A DNA stretch of 64,000 bases from Pelosinus sp. Lineage in GTDB: Bacteria > Bacillota > Negativicutes > DSM-13327. The notes below the pieces were generated by a model. The model was not told where the DNA came from. It was given only the letters and a program-made list of their open reading frames with translations, and searched no databases. Location: NCBI GenBank assembly GCA_029239675.1, contig JARBUM010000002.1:1-64000 (forward strand). The letters run 5' to 3'. Position 1 is the first letter of the stretch. Every line of letters starts with the position of its first letter. This document shows positions 18,116 through 26,980 of the stretch, in pieces. Position numbers and translations under genes: made by a program.

Positions 18116-18169
18116 AAAGAAGACTTGGTCTAGGTGGAGTTTCAAACCCACCAAAATCAAGTCTTCTTT
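18116..18169 (-). terminator. Terminator-like hairpin at the end of the selenium gene operon
   Basis: AAAGAAGACTTG pairs with CAAGTCTTCTTT around an inner GGTGGG/CCACC helix; the 3' arm is T-rich. It overlaps the stop codon of the DUF3343 gene. Because the ABC genes start immediately beyond it, some read-through is likely. Confidence 0.8.
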
Positions 18170-18444
18170 ATAAAATCTTCATACTCTGCGATCTTTTCAT
18201 AAACTTTATTCAAACTATCTCTTATAAACAACTCTGCCCAATACACATTTTTATCCCGCAAAACAGCCATCAATTGACCCTCTTGCTCATCCATAAAAAG
18301 AATGCATTGCCCACAAGTTATATTAATTTCCCGAGGAATTGGCACTGCAGCCACTCTTATAGCGGCTTGACTCAGCAATTCTTCAGCTCGAATAGCGTGG
18401 CGTATAGAACAAAAAGAGAGTAGACGATTATATTCCTCATACAT
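18157..18444 (-). CDS. DUF3343 putative Se/S carrier-like protein
   Basis: A 95-residue protein of the DUF3343 family: a short ferredoxin-like fold beginning FCSIRHAIRAEELL and carrying a CGQC pair near 44-47. Families of this kind sit beside selenium-handling genes and are thought to pass sulfur or selenium, possibly to molybdenum hydroxylases. Here it is the last gene after selD and yedF, 9 bases from yedF, which supports that reading. No experimental role is known to me. Confidence 0.8.
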   Translation of the reverse strand: MYEEYNRLLSFCSIRHAIRAEELLSQAAIRVAAVPIPREINITCGQCILFMDEQEGQLMAVLRDKNVYWAELFIRDSLNKVYEKIAEYEDFIKKT

Positions 18445-18453
18445 GACCTCACC

Positions 18454-19041
18454 TCATAAAGTAATGGCTTTTCCAGAAGAAGATAATTCTTCTATAATCG
18501 AATACATATTGGTTATTGCCCCGACAACTAATTTATCTTTTAGCTCATAATAGTCAAGGCATGCACCACATGATAGTATTTGTACGCCTTTATTATTTAA
18601 CGCAACTAGATGTTCCAATACTGAAGAGTTTTCAGTCGTTAAGAATACCCCACCGTTAATAAACATGATGGTGCGAGGTAAAGGTTCTTTTTCTAGTAAT
18701 GCATAAAAGAAAGATTTTATTAAAACTGCCCCCAGTTCACTATTTCCCTGTCCCAGGGTACTTTGAGTAATAAGATATACACTATCATTTTGGACTATTT
18801 TAGGAGTTAGGTCCGCAACTACTCCTTGCCCTTTAGTGATAGTAATAGAATAAAGATTATCTTTCTCTTCTACTGTGACTTTACATTGATTTGCAGTAGC
18901 AAATTTCATGACATTTTCTTTGGCTGCTAGATTATCAACAACCACGGTAATGATTCCATCAACCATTTCTTCCAATGCTTTTTTTGTAGCAATAACAGGA
19001 CGTGGACAAGCTAATCCACGAGCATCTACACTAATAAACAT
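18454..19041 (-). CDS. yedF: Selenium-metabolism sulfurtransferase-like protein YedF
   Basis: A 195-residue protein with an N-terminal TusA-like domain (DARGLACPRPVIATKKAL, CPxP cysteine near 10) and a C-terminal DsrE-like domain (INGGVFLTTENSSV...ILSCGACLDYY). YedF is encoded in organisms using selenium and is thought to carry selenium. The ATG at 19041 was chosen because GAGGTGA is 7 bases upstream; it overlaps the end of selD by 11 bases, implying translational coupling. A longer in-frame start at 19071 lacks a ribosome site. Confidence 0.93.
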   Translation of the reverse strand: MFISVDARGLACPRPVIATKKALEEMVDGIITVVVDNLAAKENVMKFATANQCKVTVEEKDNLYSITITKGQGVVADLTPKIVQNDSVYLITQSTLGQGNSELGAVLIKSFFYALLEKEPLPRTIMFINGGVFLTTENSSVLEHLVALNNKGVQILSCGACLDYYELKDKLVVGAITNMYSIIEELSSSGKAITL

Positions 19042-20059
19042 AAATTTCACCTCTTTCTTTATTGGAAACACGTCCTATAATTGCTGCCTCCTCTATTCCA
19101 GCCTGCTGCAAATCTGTGAGCAATTGTGAAGCAACATCTTCTGGAACGCTCACGAGGAGACCACCAGAAGTTTGCGGGTCATAGCACAAATCCCGTATGT
19201 ATTCTGGTACTGTAGGCGCAAATTTAATGGTGGTTAGATAACTCCGAGTACTATAGGCACTAGCTGGTATTAATCCCATCTCTGCCGCTTCTTTTGCCTC
19301 TGGCAAAAAAGGCAGGGTTGTGGTATCAATAGAAATTCCAATACCGCTAGCATTTGCCATCTCATGGAGATGTCCTAATAGACCAAATCCAGTAATATCG
19401 GTGCAAGCATGAGCAGTAAATCTTTCTATTATTTCAGCAGCTGTTCGGTTCAGTTTAACCATACTCCTAACAGCTGCTGCAGCCCCCTTGGGAAACATCT
19501 CTGCACGAGCCGCCATAGTCAAAACACCTGTGCCAATAGCTTTGGTAATGAGTAATACATCCCCTAGTTTAGCCCCAGCATTAGTAAGAATTCTATTAGG
19601 ATGCGCTACACCCGTGACACTTAGTCCATATTTAGGTTCATCGTCGTGAATAGAGTGGCCACCAACGATGAGAGCTCCTGCCTCGGCTACTTTATCTTGC
19701 CCACCACGCAAAATAGTCAAAAGCACTTCAGGATCAAGTTTGCAAACAGGGAATGCCACTAAATTCATAGCAGTCAGTGGCTTCCCACCCATGGCATAAA
19801 CATCACTTAGGCTATTTGCTGCAGCAATCTGACCAAATAAATAGGGATCATCAACAATGGGAGTAAAAAAATCAACAGTTTGAATCAATGCAGTTGTTTC
19901 ATTTAGCTTATATACACCGGCATCATCCGAAGTATCTATACCAACTAAGAGGCGAGGATCAGATATTTTAGGCAATTGCCGTAATACCTCTGCTAAATCT
20001 CCCGGACCAATTTTAGCAGCACAACCACCATTTTTGCTATACTCCGTTAATTTTATCAT
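19031..20059 (-). CDS. selD: Selenophosphate synthetase (Cys form)
   Basis: Makes selenophosphate from selenide and ATP, the selenium donor for selenocysteine, seleno-tRNA and the labile Se cofactor of molybdenum hydroxylases. The 342-residue protein has the catalytic site GGCAAKIGPGDL with Cys13 where many homologues have selenocysteine; Lys16 is next to it. GIDTSDDAGVY, VDFFTPIVDDPY and GGHSI.DDEPKYGL are also typical. It overlaps yedF and follows the xdhC pieces, so here it is probably dedicated to the Se-dependent xanthine dehydrogenase. Confidence 0.97.
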   Translation of the reverse strand: MIKLTEYSKNGGCAAKIGPGDLAEVLRQLPKISDPRLLVGIDTSDDAGVYKLNETTALIQTVDFFTPIVDDPYLFGQIAAANSLSDVYAMGGKPLTAMNLVAFPVCKLDPEVLLTILRGGQDKVAEAGALIVGGHSIHDDEPKYGLSVTGVAHPNRILTNAGAKLGDVLLITKAIGTGVLTMAARAEMFPKGAAAAVRSMVKLNRTAAEIIERFTAHACTDITGFGLLGHLHEMANASGIGISIDTTTLPFLPEAKEAAEMGLIPASAYSTRSYLTTIKFAPTVPEYIRDLCYDPQTSGGLLVSVPEDVASQLLTDLQQAGIEEAAIIGRVSNKERGEIYVY

Positions 20060-20079
20060 ATGACTGCCTCCCCTAAGCT

Positions 20080-20391
20080 TTAAATAACTTGAAGAAAGAT
20101 TTCCATTGTACCGCCGCAGACCATCCCCTCATCAGCTGCATTATCATCAAGCAATGACAATACATAAGTAAAGGATATATTTTCATCTAAGGCTCTAAGA
20201 GCTTGTAACCTAGCCTCTGACTCTGTACACCCACCACCGATAGTACCTACTATCCTTCCATCAGGATAGACAAGCATTTTAGTTCCTGCTTTACGAGGCG
20301 TCGAACCATGAGTGTCAACAATGGTAACTAACACAGCCTTACTTTTTTCTCCCTTAATATCACAAATAGTTTTAAGAATTATTTCATCCAT
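20080..20391 (-). CDS. XdhC/CoxI-domain maturation protein, N-terminal half
   Basis: A 103-residue protein equal to the XdhC_CoxI domain alone, with VDTHGSTPRKAGTKMLV and GTIGGGCTE. XdhC proteins bind molybdenum cofactor and insert its equatorial sulfur or, in selenium systems, selenium before it enters xanthine dehydrogenase. The second half of a normal XdhC is a separate gene 4 bases upstream (20396-21157). The two polypeptides are likely to work together. No frameshift is evident: both have clean starts and stops. Confidence 0.85.
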   Translation of the reverse strand: MDEIILKTICDIKGEKSKAVLVTIVDTHGSTPRKAGTKMLVYPDGRIVGTIGGGCTESEARLQALRALDENISFTYVLSLLDDNAADEGMVCGGTMEIFLQVI

Positions 20392-20395
20392 CCTA

Positions 20396-21157
20396 TCACC
20401 TTCCTATATCTCTAAGAGGTAAGCAAGTCCCTTTTCGAGTAGTTGCTAATACCTCTGCAACAATACTAAGAGCAATCTCTGCTGGTGTTTGAGCACCAAG
20501 ATCAAGGCCAATGGGAGCCCGCAGGTGTGATAAAAATTCTTTGGATACACCTTCTTCAGTCAACTTTTTTATAATTCCATTGACTCTTCGCCGACTGCCA
20601 ATCATACCTAGATATGATACCGGATAATGCATCACTGCCCGTAAGCATTCTAAATCATAACGATGTCCTCTGGTAACAATAATAATTGCAGAGTACCTTT
20701 TATTATTTATTTCTTTTAAAGCGATTCCAAAATTTTCACAAATAACGCTTTCGGCATTGGGAAAAGAGATGTTGTTCGCAAAATCAGGACGATCATCTAC
20801 TACTGTTACAGCGTAGCCGATCAAATATAGCATCTCCACTACAGGCTGACTAATATGCCCAGCTCCTAATACCAAAGCACTCGGTCGAGTGCTCAAGCGA
20901 TCCCAAAAGAGACGATAGTGCCCATTATATTCTAGTTCTATTATTGTCGCCTTCTGCCAGCTTATTGTTTCTATTTTTTGAATAAGCGCGGTAGTAAAAG
21001 TTTGATCAACAAGAATTCCTTCAGGCTCATTCCCGTTGGATATAGTCAACATTTCCCCTAAGTTAATTGCTTGTTCCTTAGGAGTGTTTATAATTGTTAT
21101 AATATCTGTCGGTTGATAACGATTGGCCTTTTGCAATAGACGTAAAAAAATATCCAT
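20396..21157 (-). CDS. XdhC Rossmann-domain maturation protein
   Basis: A protein of 253 residues (from ATG at 21157, preceded by GGGGGGAG; an in-frame ATG at 21175 has no site). The C-terminal two thirds is the XdhC Rossmann domain: LVLGAGHISQPVVEML, VVDDRPDFA, LGMIGSRRRV, RAPIGLDLGAQTPAEIALSI. The N-terminal 90 residues are a poorly conserved XdhC-like region. It pairs with the short XdhC_CoxI protein downstream and probably matures the selenium-dependent xanthine dehydrogenase. Confidence 0.88.
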   Translation of the reverse strand: MDIFLRLLQKANRYQPTDIITIINTPKEQAINLGEMLTISNGNEPEGILVDQTFTTALIQKIETISWQKATIIELEYNGHYRLFWDRLSTRPSALVLGAGHISQPVVEMLYLIGYAVTVVDDRPDFANNISFPNAESVICENFGIALKEINNKRYSAIIIVTRGHRYDLECLRAVMHYPVSYLGMIGSRRRVNGIIKKLTEEGVSKEFLSHLRAPIGLDLGAQTPAEIALSIVAEVLATTRKGTCLPLRDIGR

Positions 21158-21284
21158 ATCTTCTCCCCCCGCCATATTCTCTTTTCATCGGATATAGGAT
21201 AAAATTCCGTTAATAGCGAGTAGCAATATCTTCAATCCAAATTAAATATCATTATTAGCTTATCATCATTTTCTAATCCTTATA

Positions 21285-21530
21285 TTATTCGGGAACTTTT
21301 ATTAAGAAACGTAATGTCGGTCCAATTTTCTGAGGAATCTCCATCATTTCATAGCCGGCTTTCACTACTTCTTCAGGCACAGAAATAAAACTTTGCGGAC
21401 AATCTGCTAATACTTCAACAATACTCCCCTTAGCTAATTTACCTAATGTATTTAAAGAAAAAATAACTGGATAAGGACAGGGTTCCCCCCTAAGATCTAA
21501 TAAATATAGTTTATCCGTTTGCTTCATCAT
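21285..21530 (-). CDS. TusA/YeeD-like sulfur or selenium carrier
   Basis: An 81-residue TusA-family protein with the invariant LRGEPCPYPVIFSL (CPxP, Cys near 18) whose cysteine carries persulfide or selenide. It overlaps the YedE transporter gene by 20 bases, the usual transporter-carrier pair (YeeE-YeeD). In this cluster it presumably takes selenium or thiosulfate sulfur from the transporter and passes it to SelD or the maturation proteins. Confidence 0.9.
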   Translation of the reverse strand: MMKQTDKLYLLDLRGEPCPYPVIFSLNTLGKLAKGSIVEVLADCPQSFISVPEEVVKAGYEMMEIPQKIGPTLRFLIKVPE

Positions 21531-22737
21531 GTTTTGACCTCCTCACTACTATTCCTTGATTTGAAACTTGTCGCCAATCAGCCCAAATATACAAGGAAAA
21601 TAGCATAGCGATCGTGAGAATAATAGCTCCAACGTAGCCAAAATTTGTGACTAAGTTAATTCTGGGAAAGGGTTCCACTAACCAAGTATATATACCAGAA
21701 TCCCAGGCAAGAATTAAAATTGTCGCTCCAATAACATTACCAATGCCAACAAACCAAAATTGTATCTGTCCTTCTACTGATCGATACATCCATCCAGTTT
21801 CACACCCTCCAGCAATAACAATACCCAAACCAAATAAAGCACCTCCTAGTAATGCGCCAGGACCAGCCCACCAAATGACCTTAGGAGGCATACCTTGTGC
21901 CAAAAACACAGCAGTAATTAGAGTCTGAACTACCATACCCCAAACCAAAGCTTTTGTCATCTTAGAGCGTCCAATTAGCCAGAGATCTCGAAAGGCAGAT
22001 GTAAAACAAATTTGTCCTTTCTGTATTAGAAAACCAAAACCAAACCCGAAACAAGTAGCAATCAATAAATTCAGTGCATAGTTAGCGCTCACTTTTTGAA
22101 GTAAGTAAAGAATAAATAGAATCAGTCCTAGAAACCCAATATAAGGTTGCACACGATAATACCATCGATCTTGCAACATATTTCCCACGGTTTTCACTGA
22201 AACCAGTTTCGGTTCCCCCATCATGAGTGGGTGCATGCTTAATTTTAATCCATAAAACGTACCAACTATAGTACCAAAAGTAAAGAGCCAAGTATGAAAT
22301 GAGAATTGAGGAATCCCTGTAAATAAGGCCGCTAAGTTACACCCCATCGCCATTCTTGTGCCAAACCCTGCAATTATTCCTCCTAGCAAAGCTTGAAGTA
22401 TGCGTCTACCTGATGGTAGGCGCAACTTAACATTCTGCCCAAACAGCGCACTAATAAAAGCACCGCTAAACATTCCTATTACCATCACACCATCAATTCT
22501 AGTTAAAGGTGATCCTGCAAAGTTAATTAATTTTAAATATGTATAATGACTTACATCCACACCGATAATTTCCAAGAAATGTCCACCCCAGCGAGTAAAC
22601 TCCCCTGTTACCGCCCAGGCTACACCAACAGAGCCAAAATATAAGGCGCTTAATACTCCTAATGCAATTACTGAAGACTTTTGTTCCCAGAAGTTTTCTA
22701 CAATTCTCAAATAATATATTTTATATAATGATATCAT
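21511..22737 (-). CDS. yedE: YedE/YeeE-family putative selenium (or thiosulfate) transporter
   Basis: A polytopic membrane protein of 408 residues with about nine or ten helices. It has the conserved YeeE cysteine loops: GTRMAMGCNLAALFTG, QKGQICFTSAFRDLWL and AGGCETGWMYRS. Homologues import thiosulfate; those next to selD and yedF are annotated as selenium transporters. The gene overlaps its TusA-like partner. An ATG start follows AGGAGAAG. The selenium role is inferred from neighbours. Confidence 0.88.
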   Translation of the reverse strand: MISLYKIYYLRIVENFWEQKSSVIALGVLSALYFGSVGVAWAVTGEFTRWGGHFLEIIGVDVSHYTYLKLINFAGSPLTRIDGVMVIGMFSGAFISALFGQNVKLRLPSGRRILQALLGGIIAGFGTRMAMGCNLAALFTGIPQFSFHTWLFTFGTIVGTFYGLKLSMHPLMMGEPKLVSVKTVGNMLQDRWYYRVQPYIGFLGLILFILYLLQKVSANYALNLLIATCFGFGFGFLIQKGQICFTSAFRDLWLIGRSKMTKALVWGMVVQTLITAVFLAQGMPPKVIWWAGPGALLGGALFGLGIVIAGGCETGWMYRSVEGQIQFWFVGIGNVIGATILILAWDSGIYTWLVEPFPRINLVTNFGYVGAIILTIAMLFSLYIWADWRQVSNQGIVVRRSKHDEANG

Positions 22738-22811
22738 GAATGACTTCTCCTAACCATCATTTATCCAATTACTTTCAGTATAACTTTTACAACTATCAAA
22801 TCAAATGATAT

Positions 22812-25367
22812 TTATTTTTTCTTATTATATGCAGTATCTTTTAATGGTAAGGAATTTCTAAGTTTTCCATCCCGCCTATAGTAGGCACAAGCTACCGCAG
22901 GTGCACCAGGAATTGCTACAATTTCACCTACACCTTTTGCACCGTAGGCAAGAGATGAGTGATTTTTTTCCACAAGAATACAATCAATTGTAGGTACATG
23001 AATAGAGCGAAATAAGCCTAGTGTACCAAATTTTGCAGTAGGCATACCATTCTCTAGGGGAAAATCTTCTGTAAGCGCATAACCTAGACTCATGACTACT
23101 CCCCCCTCTATTTGCCCTTCTACAGAAACAGGATTAATAGCTTTACCTACATCATGAGCAGCTACTACTTTTTCAACTTTCCCCTGATCATCTAAAATCA
23201 CTACCTGTGTAGCATAGCCATAAGCAACATGACTAACAGGATTAGCTTTAGTAGAGTTCATAGGGTCAGTTATACCACAGTATTCCTTATAATATTCCTT
23301 ACCCTCTAGTTGTAACAACGAGGCTATTTCTAAATCAGCTTTAAGAGCCAAAGCAGCCTGACGAGCAGCTTCCCCATTAAATACAGTTTGTCTTGAAGCT
23401 GTTGATGTACCTCCATTAGGGGTCATCAACGTATCTGCAGGATAAGCTTCAATAGAAGTAGCGTGTAGACCTGTTGTTTCTGCAACGATTTGGATTAAAG
23501 TAGTTGCCAATCCTTGGCCCATACAAGCTGCACTCGTATAAATAACGACTTTTCCTTCTAGTACCCTAATCCTTACTCGCCCTACATCTGGCACTCCTAC
23601 ACCAAGACCACTATTTTTCATAGCACAGGCAATTCCAGCATCAGGATATTCATTAAAAATATCCTCTACAGCTAATAAAGTTTCTTTAAAAGCTGTACTT
23701 TCATCAGCAATTTGTCCATTTGTCAGTACTTTACCAGGTTCAATAGCATTGCGAAAACGAATTTCCCAAGGAGAAATACCTGCTTTTTCTGCCAATAGAT
23801 TAAGATTTGTTTCCATCGCAAAACAAGACTGAGTTACGCCAAACCCGCGAAAAGCCCCTGCTGGTGGATTATTTGTATATACGCCCAAGCCTGTAATATC
23901 AACATTTTCAACTTGATAAGGTCCTGCAGCATGAGTACAGGCTCGCTGCAAAACAGGTCCTCCTAGAGAAGCATAAGCACCAGTATCAGCTACAAGAAAA
24001 GCCTGTACGGCTGTGAGTTTTCCATTTTCATCACAAGCAGTAGTAAACTCCATTTCCATAGCATGACGTTTAGGATGCGTCCGAATACTTTCTTGGCGGC
24101 TTAGTGTGATTTTGACAGGTTTACCTGTATGCCAAGTCAATAGTGCTGCGTGGTGTTGTACAGATAAATCCTCTTTGCCACCAAAACCACCGCCTACCAA
24201 TTTACTAATCACTCGCACTTTCTCATTGTCTACTCCTAACAAACCTACAATACCATGATGGTCATCATACACACTCTGAGTCCCTGTATATACTATCATA
24301 ATTCCTTGTTCAGAGGGAACAGCCAAGGCACTTTCTGGTTCTAAAAAAGCATGTTCCGTTGGAGGGGTCGTATATTTTTGGGTTACAACATATGCAGCTT
24401 TTGAGAAGGCTTGCTCTACATTGCCCCGTTTGAGAACCGTTTTATTAAGTATATTACCCTTAGCATTGATTTTGGGAGCCTTTTCTTCCATGGCTGCCTG
24501 TGGAGTAAGCAATGGTACTAGCTCTTCATAATCTACTTTAATCAATTGCAATGCATTCTCTGCATTTCTCTTTGAAGTTGCTGCAACTAAGGCTAAAGCA
24601 TCCCCCACATAACGGGTTTCTTCGCCTTCAGCAATCAGTGCTGGCCAATCTTGAACTATGTGACCTAGGAATCGCTGTCCCGGGATATCTTTTGCTGTTA
24701 ATACTGCTTTAACACCGAGAGCTATTGTTGCATCAGAAATATCGATTTTTTTCACTAAAGCCCTAGGATATTTAGCTCTTAATACAGCGCCATACAGCAT
24801 ATCCTCCACTTTCATATCATCAACATAAATACCAGTACCCAATACTTTCTCAGTAACATCAATGCGATGCATATTTTCTCCAACCCGATACTTAATTTCC
24901 ACTTGAGGAACATAATCTTCATATAAAGCTTTGGCTACCATCGCTATCGCCTTTTCAATTTTTACGTAACCAGTACAACGGCAAATATTTCCTTGTAGAG
25001 CCTTCTTAATCTCTGTACCTGTTGGATTAGGATTTTGATCTAATAACGCTTTCGCACTAATCACCATACCCGGTATGCAAAAACCACACTGAACTGCTCC
25101 AGCTTCAGCAAAAGCCCAACTGTATACTTCTTTTTCTCGTTGAGATAGACCTTCTACCGTAGTAACTTGTCTTTCACCCACTTTGGCTATGGTTAAGAGG
25201 CAGGCTCGAAAAGCTTTTCCACCCACTAATACCATACAAGCACCACATGCTCCTTCACCACAGCCATTTTTTACAGAAGTGAGGCGAGCCTCATCACGCA
25301 AAAAATCCAGTAAGTTCATGTCTTCCTTTACAGAATAAATATTGTTGTTAAGATTTATTCTGAACAT
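22812..25367 (-). CDS. xdh: Selenium-dependent xanthine dehydrogenase, fused Fe-S/Mo subunit
   Basis: An 851-residue molybdenum hydroxylase that fuses a two-cluster [2Fe-2S] module (about 1-155; NGCGEGACGACMVL, QCGFCIPGM, CRCTGYVK) to the molybdopterin subunit (about 160-851; GGGFGGKEDLS, GAFRGFGVTQ, AKGVGEIVAIPGAP with the catalytic Glu). There is no FAD subunit in the fusion. Size and context (yedE, yedF, selD, xdhC, ygfK, hyuA) match the selenium-dependent xanthine dehydrogenase family, which carries selenium as a labile ligand and not as selenocysteine. Likely substrates are xanthine, hypoxanthine or another purine. Confidence 0.9.
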   Translation of the reverse strand: MFRINLNNNIYSVKEDMNLLDFLRDEARLTSVKNGCGEGACGACMVLVGGKAFRACLLTIAKVGERQVTTVEGLSQREKEVYSWAFAEAGAVQCGFCIPGMVISAKALLDQNPNPTGTEIKKALQGNICRCTGYVKIEKAIAMVAKALYEDYVPQVEIKYRVGENMHRIDVTEKVLGTGIYVDDMKVEDMLYGAVLRAKYPRALVKKIDISDATIALGVKAVLTAKDIPGQRFLGHIVQDWPALIAEGEETRYVGDALALVAATSKRNAENALQLIKVDYEELVPLLTPQAAMEEKAPKINAKGNILNKTVLKRGNVEQAFSKAAYVVTQKYTTPPTEHAFLEPESALAVPSEQGIMIVYTGTQSVYDDHHGIVGLLGVDNEKVRVISKLVGGGFGGKEDLSVQHHAALLTWHTGKPVKITLSRQESIRTHPKRHAMEMEFTTACDENGKLTAVQAFLVADTGAYASLGGPVLQRACTHAAGPYQVENVDITGLGVYTNNPPAGAFRGFGVTQSCFAMETNLNLLAEKAGISPWEIRFRNAIEPGKVLTNGQIADESTAFKETLLAVEDIFNEYPDAGIACAMKNSGLGVGVPDVGRVRIRVLEGKVVIYTSAACMGQGLATTLIQIVAETTGLHATSIEAYPADTLMTPNGGTSTASRQTVFNGEAARQAALALKADLEIASLLQLEGKEYYKEYCGITDPMNSTKANPVSHVAYGYATQVVILDDQGKVEKVVAAHDVGKAINPVSVEGQIEGGVVMSLGYALTEDFPLENGMPTAKFGTLGLFRSIHVPTIDCILVEKNHSSLAYGAKGVGEIVAIPGAPAVACAYYRRDGKLRNSLPLKDTAYNKKK

Positions 25368-25423
25368 ACTTCACGACCTTTCTTAACCATTTTATGGACG
25401 GTAGTGTGTATGAATTTTTTCTC

Positions 25424-26800
25424 TTATCTAATCCCTTGACGTGGCAAATAAATCCCATGAGGATTTACATCGCATAACTTACCATGATGCACAACCTGCC
25501 GCCCTCGTAAAAAAACATGTCTAGCTTTTCCTTTTTGTTGTAATCCCTCATAAGGTGTATAATCAACCCGTTGATACTGAGTTTCGGCCCGAATTACAAA
25601 AGTATGATTCGTATCCCATACCACAATATCGGCATCACTTCCAGGTGCTATAGTTCCCTTACGAGGAAAGAGACCAAATATTTTTGCTGGTTGAGTTGCA
25701 GTCACATTCACAAATGTATTCATACTAATTTTGCCTGGCACAACACCATAGGTGTATAACAAACTTAAGCGATTCTCCACTCCCGGAATGCCATTTGGTA
25801 TCATACTAAAATCTTGCAAACCAGCATCTTTCTGTCCATTAAAATTGAAAGAACAATGGTCGGTTGCAACAACATCAAGTATTCTATTGCTTAAACCGCG
25901 CCAAAGGAAATCCTGATTCTCTTTCTGTCGCAATGGAGGAGATATAACATATTTCGTACTTTCAAAACTATGATTATAATAACTTTCATCTAACAATAAA
26001 TATTGCGGACAAGTTTCAGCGTATACTTTATTTCCTTTAGCTTTCGCTTTCATTACAACTTGTAAAGCAAGATTAGAACTTAAATGTACAATATAAACCT
26101 GTGATTGAGCAGCTTGCGCTATTGCAATAACCCTGGTAACCGCTTCCTCCTCTGCTATGATGGGACGTGATAGAGAATGGTAGTAAGGCGTAACATTACC
26201 TTGACTACGATATTGATTGACTAAATTGTAGATCATATCACCATTTTCACAATGGACACAAACAAGCACACCATGCTGCTTACCTTTAGTAAAGGCTTTG
26301 AATAATATATCATCATTTACTTGTAAAACATTTTTATAAGCCATATATAGTTTAATTGAAGTCACACCAGCACTTTTAGATAGCCAGCATATTTCCTCAG
26401 CTATATCATCATTCCAATCACTGATTGCCATATGAAAACCATAATCAGTATAATTCTTCCCCCTAGCTTTAGCATGCCAAGCCATTAAGGCTTCTTTGAG
26501 AGTCTGACCTTTAAACTGGGTTGCATAATCAACAACTGTCGTTGTTCCGCCAATAATTGCTCCTTGTGTACCACTGCTAAAATCATCAGCAGTAACAGTA
26601 TTACCTACTGGCAGATCAAAATGTGTATGGACATCAACACCTCCTGGAAGTAAAAAGCATCCTTCTACATCCAGTATGTGATCTTCCGGTAAAGCAATAC
26701 CTTCGCCAATCGCAATAACCTTCTCGCCTTCCATACGAATGTCGGCTTTATAATAATCAACAGCTGTTACAATGATTCCACCACGTAATATGACCCCCAT
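25424..26800 (-). CDS. hyuA: D-hydantoinase/dihydropyrimidinase-like hydrolase (HyuA/YgeZ type)
   Basis: A 458-residue cyclic-amidohydrolase. Metal ligands are visible as DVHTHFDLP near 56-64, the carboxylated lysine in SIKLYMAYKN near 150, HCEN near 183 and VATDHCSFN near 310. It opens cyclic amides such as hydantoins; in purine clusters it is thought to act on a ring-opened purine intermediate. The ATG follows GGAGG. A terminator and an inverted repeat in the gap before it suggest a separate transcript from yqeA and the genes upstream of that. Confidence 0.92.
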   Translation of the reverse strand: MGVILRGGIIVTAVDYYKADIRMEGEKVIAIGEGIALPEDHILDVEGCFLLPGGVDVHTHFDLPVGNTVTADDFSSGTQGAIIGGTTTVVDYATQFKGQTLKEALMAWHAKARGKNYTDYGFHMAISDWNDDIAEEICWLSKSAGVTSIKLYMAYKNVLQVNDDILFKAFTKGKQHGVLVCVHCENGDMIYNLVNQYRSQGNVTPYYHSLSRPIIAEEEAVTRVIAIAQAAQSQVYIVHLSSNLALQVVMKAKAKGNKVYAETCPQYLLLDESYYNHSFESTKYVISPPLRQKENQDFLWRGLSNRILDVVATDHCSFNFNGQKDAGLQDFSMIPNGIPGVENRLSLLYTYGVVPGKISMNTFVNVTATQPAKIFGLFPRKGTIAPGSDADIVVWDTNHTFVIRAETQYQRVDYTPYEGLQQKGKARHVFLRGRQVVHHGKLCDVNPHGIYLPRQGIR

Positions 26801-26822
26801 ATCAGTACCTCCAATAAAAGGC

Positions 26823-26846
26823 AGAAATACATTCTAAAGTATTTCT
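26823..26846. promoter_or_regulatory. Inverted repeat before the hydantoinase gene
   Basis: AGAAATAC and GTATTTCT are 8-bp inverted arms with an 8-base spacer, about 25-45 bases upstream of the hyuA start. It could be an operator; no regulator is known. Confidence 0.4.
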
Positions 26847-26873
26847 ACAAACTAAACTCTTACCTAATCATCC

Positions 26874-26925
26874 CATAAAAATAAAGCGGTAATGTTATGC
26901 TAATAATAGTTAGTAACATCACCGC
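26874..26925 (-). terminator. Intrinsic terminator between carbamate kinase and hydantoinase genes
   Basis: GCGGTGATGTTA pairs with TAACATTACCGC (12 bp, one G-U) with a 16-base loop, followed by TTTATTTTTAT on the minus strand. It splits the purine island into two transcripts, or attenuates the distal half. Confidence 0.85.
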
Positions 26926-26980
26926 CATTTTAAAACAGCCAAGTTCTAAATAAATATCACCCAACATAAAAATCTGCCAA

